A stretch of 64,000 nt of DNA from JAFEDN01 sp963712715 (GTDB lineage Bacteria; Pseudomonadota; Gammaproteobacteria; Coxiellales; Coxiellaceae): the NCBI GenBank assembly GCA_963712715.1, contig CAVQJI010000037.1, positions 62,001-126,000 on the forward strand, given 5' to 3'. Numbering within the stretch: the stretch's first letter is position 1; each line of letters opens with the position of its first letter. The notes below the pieces were generated by a model. It was not told the DNA's origin. It saw only the letters and a program-made list of their open reading frames with translations, and made no database searches. The position numbers and the translations under genes are program-made. Positions 54,301 through 61,890 of this stretch are shown here, piece after piece.

Positions 54301-56958
54301 GTTTCTAAGGGATTATCCAAAATGGGTGTTTTAGTTCCAGAAACAAAAGGATTACTATCAGGTTTATTACAAGGACTACAAAATAAAGATAAACAGATTA
54401 GGAGAAACGCAGCTGAAATTTTGGGTGATATTGGGTCAGTTTCTCCAGTGAATGGTCTGGTTGAAAAGTTGATTCAGTTTTTGCAGGATAATGATGCCGA
54501 TGTAAGAGCAGCAGTTGCAGATAGTTTGGGTAAAGTCAGTGAAATCATCCCAGCGACAGAAAAATTGGTAAATTGTTTACTTCAAGCTCTGTACAAGGAA
54601 AGTACATGGGATACTCTGAAACCTATTGTCAGGGCTTTAAAAAAAATCTGCAAAATGACACCACCTATGGGACGCAAAATCGCATCCGGTCTATCAACGG
54701 CATTGGAAAGTGAAGAGGATGATGATATCCGTCAAAAGGCTACCTATGCCGTGGGTCAAATCAGTAACGAAATCCCCATCCCGAAAGACGATTTGGCATC
54801 TAGCCTTCTAACAATGTTACAAGATGAGGAGGATCGTGTTAGGCATGCGGCTGCCATTGCTTTGAGCAAAATTGAAGTAACAACCCTCTCTAATGCAGTA
54901 ATGGAAGAATTGATAAAAGGACTATTACGGGCCTTACAGGATTGTCAAGATGAGGAAGAAGAAGATCAGGAAGAAGAAGATCAAGAGGAAGGAGAAAATT
55001 TTAATTTTGGAAGAACCACTCCTCTTAGTGAAGAAATTATGATTACTTTAGGAAAATGTGGTGTGGTAGCCCCACAAATGGAAGGTCTACTAGATGGATT
55101 GCTACAGGCGTTGCACGGGAAAAACCATAATATCAGGAGGCAAGCGGCTAACGCTTTAAATCAAATCAGCGCAGTTGCTTTGCCTACAGACAAGTTAATA
55201 AATGGGCTGTTACGAGCGTTGCAAGATGATGAAGATAATTCGATAAAGCACACTATCGTAATGACCTTGGGCAAAATCTGCAGGATTCAGACTACTAAAA
55301 GTTTAGCCTCCGATCTTATAAAGATAGCCAAGGAAGAGAAAGATAAAGAAATTTGTAAAGCGGCCATTTCTATTTTGGGTTCAATTGGAGTGAATTATCC
55401 ATTGATAGAGCAGGTGGTCATTGCTCTGATGCAGGCACTGCAGTCAAAAATCCCAGAGATTCGACAGGAAGCGGGATTTGCTTTATGGAGAATTGGATCA
55501 GAAACTTCAATGACAAATAAAGTGGTGTCGGACCTGCTTCAACATCTGCGAGTTAAGAAGAAGAATGTAATCGGACAGTATGAAGCTATCATTACTTTAG
55601 GTAGGATAGGTATGCAAGTCCCATCCAATAAAGAATTAATACAAGGTTTACTTCAGGCGTTACAGTCTAAAAAAAATGATATCCAGAAAGCTGCTGTGAG
55701 TGCATTGGGTCAAATTGGAGTAATAGAACCTTTGACAGAAGGTTTAATTATTGGTCTGCTGCGGTTGAAAACGTCGTCGGATTCGGGTATTGATTACAGC
55801 TTGGGGTCATATATTAAAAGGGTATTGTACAAAATTTTTGACCGATTGCCCACACTTTTTTCTGTGCATTTTCATTTTTCTAAGCAGGCTCAGAAAATAG
55901 ACTCGCTATGGATTAATTGGATAGTTACATATCTCATGGTCGGGGCAAAATACCCAGGGATCGTGTTACATCATCCTACCCATCTACAATTAATTGCAGG
56001 TACTAAGGTCGAGATTGTGCCTGTATCGGATATGAAAGTCATGCAACCCCTATTAGCTATGTCCACTACTTTCTTCTCCAAAACTCTTACTTTGGAGAAT
56101 TGCCAGCAGGGTAAAACAGCACTTTATCCCGCTGCCAAAAAGCCCCAGTTTAAACCAGCCAGGTATCCTAAATCATCCACCGAATTCAAATCTACTGAAA
56201 AAAATTCACAGAGCGCAACTCCTGATAAAAAGCTGGATTCTAATCAGAGTTTGAGTTTTTTACTTGATCCTCCTGCTTCGTCTTCTACGTCCTTAGAGAG
56301 TTCATTGAGTTTTATTTTCACTTCGCCGGATGTTGGTACGTTGTCAGCTTCTCCTCCCCCTTCTCCTCCTCCTCGTTCTCCTATTCTAATATTTCCATCA
56401 ACCAGGAAAAATTCTAAAACTTTTGAAATGAGTCAACATTCCTCTTCATCTTCATTCTTTACTGCCCATATTACTCAAACTACAAAACAGGGAGATGAAA
56501 AAAAAGACGACAAAAGTCAGGCATCTTCTTCATCAAACGGGGCCTATAGTGCAGGTTTGTTTTCGTCTCAGCCGCCCAATCCAGTGAATATACTTGCTCC
56601 AAAAGCCTGGCAAGCATTCCAAAAAAAACTGCAGGAACTCAAAAAACAAAAATATACTTTTACTTTAAAAAGAGAGAAAGGAGATCAATTATTACTGCAA
56701 TTTAATAGGAAGACTGTATGGGGAAAGAAAGAGAAGATTATCGATGAATTGGTAGATACCTTTGAGACACTACAAACGTTGATCATTGAAAACGGCATCA
56801 CTGCAGAAAAACCTGAGTTTCAAGTCGATTGGGATGATTGGACCTTAACTTTACAAGCTGCCCCAATGCTAATTGATTCAATAAGCAAATTGTTGAAAGA
56901 TGCGGTACTGGTGGCTTCCACATCAGACCACGAAGTTGAAACTTGTAGGATGCAATAA
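51343..56958 (+). CDS. Giant NACHT-like / HEAT-repeat protein ending in a CaaX-like box
   Basis: About 1871 residues from 51343; starts at 51289 or a TTG at 51133 are also open. 51343 is preferred because a GGATGG site precedes it and the next residues begin a Ser/Phe-rich tail. Order: low-complexity FGS region (to about 90), a NACHT-type NTPase with Walker B LLILDGYHEVFHLL (D313), a degenerate P-loop (EVPLGNMSVLTQ, about 217-228, no Lys), and a winged or helical linker. About 20 HEAT-type repeats follow (VRTAAAEALGQI and variants, roughly 720-1490), then a Ser/Pro-rich linker, a small C-terminal domain and TCRMQ at the end. AT-rich. STAND-type signalling or effector protein; no homologue recognised. 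Confidence 0.78.
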   Translation: MKKKDKERKTQAATDDFSFGFAFGSETSTSSFSESFSGFDFGGNSSFELPSEPSASSFSFDGDFNFGGTEMPIPDSSPSISTSLSEEIKQAPSYKPQELVSALQTHYKKQGNMVRLPISGYSIPTKAMVSLIVNENFQQSQRQKKEDLEDKKKSDGDDSQDAKSWNFELEKTEEKFIEKVETSITLENILVKKTYTYDESFNHILYDEPFNRILIEVPLGNMSVLTQGLTWLWASRPDYFKMKEFKYVILVPMRLWLSEKVTAKTTLSAHLAKFIYKNYLSQAVEKEDIGLLETLQTVLSFGEDKSTLLILDGYHEVFHLLDDESSFRAQLLRDALSFKQVIVTTSDQHKPSQDIGNFDNELRIVGFQEDQIEIFFQNYFDWQVTQVGFGSIPLLSQEEKEKKYQDKEEKSLLTSQSMRRQFTKAVKENPQILEVVSDPLMLAFFCDIYGPEFLSSHHISPLIDLSLTSFCNKIAESFLKRYWQNHQKHLIDFYEFKTLRAPCFVEMEALGILAWQSFQANEIIFSEDTINTTLEQLRGHFVDRNIEVCFANAKGMGFLHVEPNEHKSSRHLSYCFVHSTFQEYFAAYHLLQNLQGYYSKVVYEENITWIAQHKYEPRNARVMGFLAGLTVMKGYDQALEAFWYAILSPPHDIIGGLHVQLVMRCLHEARLDDRVPEKDKLLDSVKKGAGRIKYDSMKWFVHCLCAYPILIHQGGIIESLMRTKDYEQESSIAALGKIGRIAPSAEIVTFLLKALENKAYGIRKKAAEALGQIGEVAPETKGLIKGLLRVLHEEEHEYETINILSHIGKVALEAEEIIAGLLEFIDEKENCSRYCAVNALGQIGMVAPTESLMTNLLGLLKDEDSNVRTAAAEALGQIRIVASQEKELIQGLLRVVQNDKEDAVCTKAVTTLGIIGVNYPSKEIVADLLLELRSEKRAKGRYASHVPEKAAIALIRIGISAPETEGLILGLLQALKEDFGYTVSYEVSKGLSKMGVLVPETKGLLSGLLQGLQNKDKQIRRNAAEILGDIGSVSPVNGLVEKLIQFLQDNDADVRAAVADSLGKVSEIIPATEKLVNCLLQALYKESTWDTLKPIVRALKKICKMTPPMGRKIASGLSTALESEEDDDIRQKATYAVGQISNEIPIPKDDLASSLLTMLQDEEDRVRHAAAIALSKIEVTTLSNAVMEELIKGLLRALQDCQDEEEEDQEEEDQEEGENFNFGRTTPLSEEIMITLGKCGVVAPQMEGLLDGLLQALHGKNHNIRRQAANALNQISAVALPTDKLINGLLRALQDDEDNSIKHTIVMTLGKICRIQTTKSLASDLIKIAKEEKDKEICKAAISILGSIGVNYPLIEQVVIALMQALQSKIPEIRQEAGFALWRIGSETSMTNKVVSDLLQHLRVKKKNVIGQYEAIITLGRIGMQVPSNKELIQGLLQALQSKKNDIQKAAVSALGQIGVIEPLTEGLIIGLLRLKTSSDSGIDYSLGSYIKRVLYKIFDRLPTLFSVHFHFSKQAQKIDSLWINWIVTYLMVGAKYPGIVLHHPTHLQLIAGTKVEIVPVSDMKVMQPLLAMSTTFFSKTLTLENCQQGKTALYPAAKKPQFKPARYPKSSTEFKSTEKNSQSATPDKKLDSNQSLSFLLDPPASSSTSLESSLSFIFTSPDVGTLSASPPPSPPPRSPILIFPSTRKNSKTFEMSQHSSSSSFFTAHITQTTKQGDEKKDDKSQASSSSNGAYSAGLFSSQPPNPVNILAPKAWQAFQKKLQELKKQKYTFTLKREKGDQLLLQFNRKTVWGKKEKIIDELVDTFETLQTLIIENGITAEKPEFQVDWDDWTLTLQAAPMLIDSISKLLKDAVLVASTSDHEVETCRMQ

Positions 56959-56993
56959 AAATTAAGCAGTTAGTAATAATAAACTGCCTCGCT

Positions 56994-57064
56994 CAACCCC
57001 TCACCCTCCGCGCTTCACGCATCGACCTCTCCCACAAAGGGAGAGGTGAAAAATGTCGTGTACA
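56994..57064. repeat. CTCTCCC/GGGAGAG palindromic repeat, copy 2 (partial)
   Basis: It carries CAACCCCTCACCCTCCGCGC, CGACCTCTCCCACAAAGGG and GTCGTGTACAGAG, the reverse complement of one half of the element at 34488-34660. It fills the gap between the NACHT-like and HAD-like genes. Confidence 0.8.
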
Positions 57065-57167
57065 GAGATTTAGTTGTAAATAATATTGTTAAAGAAATTG
57101 AATAAATGTTAGACTATAAAATAATGTTATCACTTTAATTTTTATAAATATTTAATTGGAGAAAACA

Positions 57168-58655
57168 ATGTCTAAGGCTTTTGCGTTTTCTGGTTCCCAA
57201 GATCAACTTTCAGATGAAATAATTTCGCCGACTCCGGTATTGCTCATTGACTCTGACGGAACTATTTTTTCTGGAAATATGAAAAAAATAATTAGCGCGG
57301 TGATCAGTTTTTTAAAAACACCGCTTGGGGAACGCAACAGTATCGAAGAATTTTGCAGGAAATTGGGTACTAACGATCTTCCGGTAGAAACCATGGACTT
57401 ATTGAAAATATGGCTTAAAACACAGGAAGATTTTCAGGTTCCATGGGAGATTCCCAACGAAGAATTATATGAAATCCAGCAAAGTGTCGCCGAATTTTTT
57501 CCTCTGGTTAAATGCATGAATACTTCTCTCACTGCTCTGGACATTTTCAAAATGGTGATGGAAAAAAATGGCGTTGTCATGGTATTAACTTTTAATATTT
57601 ATGCTCCCTTTACGATTCGCCAGTCTTTGGTAAAAAAAGGGTTGCCAATTGAAGCAGCATCCAAAATTAAAATTATTTGCCTGGACTCCGGTATAACAAC
57701 CTGTCACGAAGATGGAATTTATATTTACCCGTTACCACAGGAAAACCAAACCTTAAATAAAAATGAATTTATTAACGAAGCGAAAAGAATCTGCAGCGAG
57801 GAATTCAAACTGGTTCACTGTCAGTATATTTTTGCCGATGATCAACATACGCAAGCGGCTCAACTAAAATGGTCTAATCTGCGCGTCGTGAATGGCAATT
57901 ATGACTGTGGGCAGCATCTGGAAATGTTGAAAAATTATATTAAAGGTGGCGCGGACCTCGAATCGAAACAGTATCATCAGGATTTAGATAATTCTTACGA
58001 TTCCGACGCATGCATTTTAGATATCGTTGAACAAAGCCATACCCCCCAGTTAAAATATTTAAATTTATCCACCGGCGGGGACCAGTTGAAGACTCACGAC
58101 GACGAACAGGCGCAAGTGAGTTCCATGCGAAAGATATCTTTTGAACTACCACCCCTCTATCTTCCGCCGCTGTTTTCTCAAGCGATATCTCCAGGGGACA
58201 CTAAAAAATTCGGTCAATCTATCAATTTCTTTCCTGCGGAAACATCATTACCCGGCAGTTCTACAGATACCCTATCCGACTCGACCAGTGAAGAGAATTT
58301 AAACCAGAAAATTTACAAGAATACCATTCCAAACGCCAATACATCGTTCAGTCCTCTGACCATATCCTCCAGTATGGATAGTATTGAACAACCGCTATCT
58401 ACTGTCTCCGAGCCAGGAAGCAGCCCACTCCCACTCATCCGCGATCCCAGCAGAAATCAACTCAGCCCGATTTCTTTGCAAACAAGCGAAGAAAACCCGC
58501 ATAGATTTACTTTTGATAGCGTTAAATTCCAAAAAAGTAATTCGATGTCAACCCTTCCGCTGGTTGGACAACAGAGTCCACCCAAACCGCGGCTGGCTGT
58601 TAATTCTTCTTCGGCACAAAACACCGAGAAGCCCTGCTGCTGCCTGATTTTATGA
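57168..58655 (+). CDS. HAD-like protein with disordered tail and CaaX box (CLIL)
   Basis: 495 residues. The start at 57168 has GGAG 7 bases upstream. The HAD motif 1 is LLIDSDGTIF (D28, D30), and motif 4 is probably IFADDQHT (D224, D225). About 270 folded residues are followed by a Ser/Thr/Pro-rich tail. The last residues are PCCCLIL: a CaaL-type box (CLIL) preceded by two cysteines that could be palmitoylated. No HAD subfamily recognised. A lipid-anchored phosphatase acting on a host membrane is a reasonable inference. Confidence 0.72.
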   Translation: MSKAFAFSGSQDQLSDEIISPTPVLLIDSDGTIFSGNMKKIISAVISFLKTPLGERNSIEEFCRKLGTNDLPVETMDLLKIWLKTQEDFQVPWEIPNEELYEIQQSVAEFFPLVKCMNTSLTALDIFKMVMEKNGVVMVLTFNIYAPFTIRQSLVKKGLPIEAASKIKIICLDSGITTCHEDGIYIYPLPQENQTLNKNEFINEAKRICSEEFKLVHCQYIFADDQHTQAAQLKWSNLRVVNGNYDCGQHLEMLKNYIKGGADLESKQYHQDLDNSYDSDACILDIVEQSHTPQLKYLNLSTGGDQLKTHDDEQAQVSSMRKISFELPPLYLPPLFSQAISPGDTKKFGQSINFFPAETSLPGSSTDTLSDSTSEENLNQKIYKNTIPNANTSFSPLTISSSMDSIEQPLSTVSEPGSSPLPLIRDPSRNQLSPISLQTSEENPHRFTFDSVKFQKSNSMSTLPLVGQQSPPKPRLAVNSSSAQNTEKPCCCLIL

Positions 58656-58657
58656 CA

Positions 58658-59353
58658 TCATTGCGCCAAAATGGTGGGGCGTAAAGGTTGTAAATTAATC
58701 TCCTCGACGACAAAACGGTTTTCTGATTCCAGAATATAAGCAATGGCGCTGGCGATATCTTCGGGCTGTATGACATTTTGAGGATCGCTCCCCGGGATAA
58801 AGTGCAGGTTATCGAAAAAAGGTGTACTGACCAGACCAGGATTTACCAGGGTAACACTGACGCCATTAGCGCGGCATTCAGCGCGTAAACTTTGCGCGAA
58901 ACCACGCACGGCAAATTTAGTGGCGCAATAAATGCTTCCCTGTTTGGCGCCGTTAAGTGCGGATTCGGAACCCATGAGGATAATTCTACCGTGTTTTTGG
59001 CGCTTAAGCCCGGAAACCCAAGTTTTCACCAGTAAAACCTGTCCCAGAAAATTAACGTTGACCAAATCACTGATTTGCGCAGTGGAAAATTGTTCCAATG
59101 CCCCGAAGCGTCCATAACCAGCGTTGCTGATAATGGCATCCAGTTTTGGATGCTCACTATGAATTTGTTTAAGGATTTTCTCCGTGTTCCTGATATCACT
59201 AAAATCCACAGTATAGGTCAGGTATCGTGAATTCCGCGGATTAAATTTTTGATGATTTCTGGCTAATCCAATAACCTCATGACCCAATTCCAGTAATTTT
59301 AATGTAATCGCGCGACCAATGCCGCTGGAAGAACCCGAGATTATAATTTTCAT
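58658..59353 (-). CDS. Short-chain dehydrogenase/reductase
   Basis: 231 residues of the classical SDR family. The NAD(P) motif is ISGSSSGIGRAIT, then SNAGYG. The catalytic Ser is in LMGSESALNG, and YxxxK is YCATK. The start at 59353 overlaps the preceding stop as ATGA. It converges with the HAD gene 2 bases away. Substrate unknown. Last gene of the ubiE operon. Confidence 0.9.
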   Translation of the reverse strand: MKIIISGSSSGIGRAITLKLLELGHEVIGLARNHQKFNPRNSRYLTYTVDFSDIRNTEKILKQIHSEHPKLDAIISNAGYGRFGALEQFSTAQISDLVNVNFLGQVLLVKTWVSGLKRQKHGRIILMGSESALNGAKQGSIYCATKFAVRGFAQSLRAECRANGVSVTLVNPGLVSTPFFDNLHFIPGSDPQNVIQPEDIASAIAYILESENRFVVEEINLQPLRPTILAQ

Positions 59354-60345
59354 AAGGCGTTGCACGCAAAGAATAAATTGGATGAGATATACTTTTGTAA
59401 GTGTGTTTCGACAATGGTTTTCATTCGTTGCTCCAAAGCGGGTGAATATGAATAATGCTGTTCCCGTTTCAACAAGGGTTGCGCCATTAATTTATCCGAT
59501 GGATAAAGTTTAATAATTTTCTGATACATTTTTTGTGGAAAACGTAAAGGCCCGATGCTGACGGAATGAACGGATTCTGGTGGAATATGCTGAAATATCT
59601 GAAAAATAAGCTCCCGATATATTTCTTCAAAATTTTCAGCATTGATCAGAGGATCAAAACGCAGACCGATTCGCCAGCCTGCTCGCGCTAACTGGCTCAT
59701 AGCCAACAGTCTTTTTTTCAGCGGCGGTACTTTATGTTCCACCTGACTGGAAATTGCCTCCGGCGTAAAACTGAAAGCGACGACGCAGTTGGCAATGGCC
59801 GGCTGCGCAAGTAATGGCTGAACATGCGCGCTTTTGGTGCGTAATTCTAAAAAGGCGCGAGGATGTCTGGAAAAAAATGCCAGAAAAAATTCGAGGAAAT
59901 TCGTAACCTCGTCGAAGGCTAAAGAATCGCAATCATATCCTGAAAAAAAATAAATAGTCCGCTCCGGGCTGGCGCTTATAATTTTAGTTATTTCATCGGC
60001 AAAATCTTCGTAATTGATGAACACGACATAATGAGCGCTGGGATACATACCTTGCAGAAAACAATAACGGCAATCATACAAACAATTGAGCATGTGCGAA
60101 AAATAATAATTTTCATGTCCGCCAATTCCAAAACTTTCCGGCGTGGGGATCACTAATTTTCCTGTTTTATTGGCCAAAATCAGCGCCGGACGGCGTTTTT
60201 GTAACCGAAAATTTTGAGATTTCAGGTTAAATATTTCCTGATAATTATCACATTCAATCAGGACTGCGCCTCGACCTGTCTTTTGCAGGATTTGCCGCGT
60301 GCGCGGATGATTTTTAATGGCGGATTCATAATAAACTATTTGCAC
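59350..60345 (-). CDS. Spore photoproduct lyase-like radical SAM protein
   Basis: 331 residues. The radical SAM triad is CLYDCRYCFLQGMYPSAHYV (CxxxCxxC). The SPL family also shows VLANKTGKLVIPTPESFGIG and FTPEAISSQVEHKVPPLKKR. True SPL repairs a thymine dimer variant in Bacillus spores. Non-sporeformers carry homologues with unclear DNA or nucleotide repair roles. It starts with GTG at 60345 and overlaps both neighbours. Confidence 0.85.
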   Translation of the reverse strand: MQIVYYESAIKNHPRTRQILQKTGRGAVLIECDNYQEIFNLKSQNFRLQKRRPALILANKTGKLVIPTPESFGIGGHENYYFSHMLNCLYDCRYCFLQGMYPSAHYVVFINYEDFADEITKIISASPERTIYFFSGYDCDSLAFDEVTNFLEFFLAFFSRHPRAFLELRTKSAHVQPLLAQPAIANCVVAFSFTPEAISSQVEHKVPPLKKRLLAMSQLARAGWRIGLRFDPLINAENFEEIYRELIFQIFQHIPPESVHSVSIGPLRFPQKMYQKIIKLYPSDKLMAQPLLKREQHYSYSPALEQRMKTIVETHLQKYISSNLFFACNAL

Positions 60346-61163
60346 AGAAATACCCCGGACAGCTGATTGTCGAGAGCAGTTAATATTCCTGCGGGTGTAT
60401 TTTCGACAGAAAATGCTGTCAGCGGATTATTAGCAGGAAAATTAATTTGCCAGCGGCGTAATAGTTCGTGCAATTGATGCCGTTGGTATTGCGTAAAATG
60501 AAAGCGTGCGATGAAATCCTCGTAATGCGCGGGAGGCTTTGATTGCAAATATTCCTGCGCCGATAGATCCAATAAATAACCCACAATTTGCGCAATGGCC
60601 ATCGCATTATTTCGAAAGAGCTCTGTCACTTGCGAGCTGCTCACCTGATGCAGGGAGCTGGTGGAATTGTCTGAAACTATTTTTAAAGTCTGAATCTGTT
60701 CCTGAGTCACGAATCCCAAAGCGGCCTGATGAAAACCCGACGCTTCCATATCTACCAATTTGTCATCCGGGTATAGCGAAGTGGGTTTTTCCACGGTGAT
60801 TATCGCCGAACCAGGCAGGCTTCCCATCAGAATCGGCAGAGGATAAAAAACTTTGCCGCTCACGGCGTCAAAAATTTTATGGATCGTGAAACATTGACCG
60901 ATGTCAGCCTTTTTTGCTCCGGCAATGCCGGCGTTCAGGTAACAGGTGTGTGAACCGGAGTTGCAGAGAGCGTGTAAATAACCCAACGCTGCCGCTGATT
61001 TTACCCTGCCGACTCCAGAGACGATTAAGTGAATGCTGCGTTCGACATTTGTGTATATGGAATAAGTACTGTGATTATTCAGCCGGGACAGACGGTATTT
61101 ATCCAGGAAAAAACGGGCTTCACAGGGTAATGCGACGATTATGTTAAGGCTGGACGCTGACAT
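60336..61163 (-). CDS. Nucleoside phosphorylase/nucleosidase family protein (PNP_UDP_1)
   Basis: 275 residues. The family pattern is ALPCEARFFLDKY at the start, VSGVGRVKSAAALGYL, YLNAGIAGAKKADIGQ, and VDMEASGFHQAALGF, the active-site Met-Glu of MTA/SAH nucleosidase and related enzymes, then KIVSDN. The C-terminal third is helical. The exact substrate (methylthioadenosine, futalosine or other) is not clear. The start at 61163 (ATG) is preferred to an upstream GTG; no obvious ribosome site. It overlaps the amidotransferase stop. Confidence 0.75.
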   Translation of the reverse strand: MSASSLNIIVALPCEARFFLDKYRLSRLNNHSTYSIYTNVERSIHLIVSGVGRVKSAAALGYLHALCNSGSHTCYLNAGIAGAKKADIGQCFTIHKIFDAVSGKVFYPLPILMGSLPGSAIITVEKPTSLYPDDKLVDMEASGFHQAALGFVTQEQIQTLKIVSDNSTSSLHQVSSSQVTELFRNNAMAIAQIVGYLLDLSAQEYLQSKPPAHYEDFIARFHFTQYQRHQLHELLRRWQINFPANNPLTAFSVENTPAGILTALDNQLSGVFLCK

Positions 61164-61890
61164 GATCACGTGTCACAGTAAAATGATGTAAAAAATTCGC
61201 TAATAACCGATGTCCCTCCTGGGTAGCGATTGATTCGGGATGAAATTGCACGCCAACCAGCGGTAAATTTCGATGTTGAATCCCCATTATCTGACGTTCG
61301 CCAGCCATTTTTATATCCTGCGCGAGGCAAAGCCTCTGCTCGGAATGCAGGGGGAGGAGCGAAGCTCTCTCCCCCTTGCGATCCCCCATCGGGTAAGGAG
61401 AGTTCCCTTCAGCGGGAACTCTTGAAGGTTCTCCTTCGTTTGCGTTAAATGTCCATGCGGTCACGATAAATTCGTTGGGGAGGGTGGCGGGATCAACGAT
61501 CAGAGAGTGATAACGCATCGCCGTAAAAGGTTGCGGGATGTCGGCAAAAATACCCTGTTGACGATGGTAAATTAATGAAGTTTTACCGTGCATAATTTCC
61601 GGAGCGCACACGATTTTTCCGCCGAATGCCGCGGCGATCGCCTGGTGACCCAGGCACACTCCCAATATGGGAATCCGTCCGCATAACGCGCGAATTAAAG
61701 GCAGAGTTATACCCGCGTCTTCAGGCCGGCCCGGACCAGGCGAAATGATAATGTGGCTGGGCCTGGCGGCAACCACCTCGGCGATACTGATTTTATCGTG
61801 ATGATAAACTATGACTTCGAAAGCTAATTCCCGCAGATATTGCACGAGGTTATACGTAAAAGAATCATAGTTATCTATCAGCAGCAGCAT
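61144..61890 (-). CDS. pabA: Anthranilate/aminodeoxychorismate synthase glutaminase subunit with in-frame repeat
   Basis: 248 residues against about 190 for the family. MLLLIDNYDSFTYNLVQYL is the family start. The nucleophile is C79 in ILGVCLGHQAIAAAFGG and the His/Glu pair is in VGVQFHPESIA. The start at 61890 has GGAAAAG upstream and overlaps rpe by 20 bases. Residues about 152-197 (EGNSPYPMGDRKGERAS to LAQDIKMAGE) are the dispersed element, inserted between TAWTFNAN and the conserved IMGIQHRNLPLVG. The active-site residues remain intact. With no trpE nearby, a folate (PabA) or dual role is likely. Confidence 0.88.
   Translation of the reverse strand: MLLLIDNYDSFTYNLVQYLRELAFEVIVYHHDKISIAEVVAARPSHIIISPGPGRPEDAGITLPLIRALCGRIPILGVCLGHQAIAAAFGGKIVCAPEIMHGKTSLIYHRQQGIFADIPQPFTAMRYHSLIVDPATLPNEFIVTAWTFNANEGEPSRVPAEGNSPYPMGDRKGERASLLPLHSEQRLCLAQDIKMAGERQIMGIQHRNLPLVGVQFHPESIATQEGHRLLANFLHHFTVTRDHVSVQP
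61302..61437 (-). repeat. Dispersed palindromic element, copy D, in-frame inside pabA/trpG
   Basis: On the minus strand it reads AGTTCCCGCTGAAGGGAACT, CCTTACCCGATGGGGGATCG, GGGAGAGAGCTTCGCTCC, CATTCCGAGCAGAGGC, GCGCAGGATATAAAAATGGC. It shares EGNSPYPMG and AQDI codons with copy C, so both copies are read in the same frame. Confidence 0.92.
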
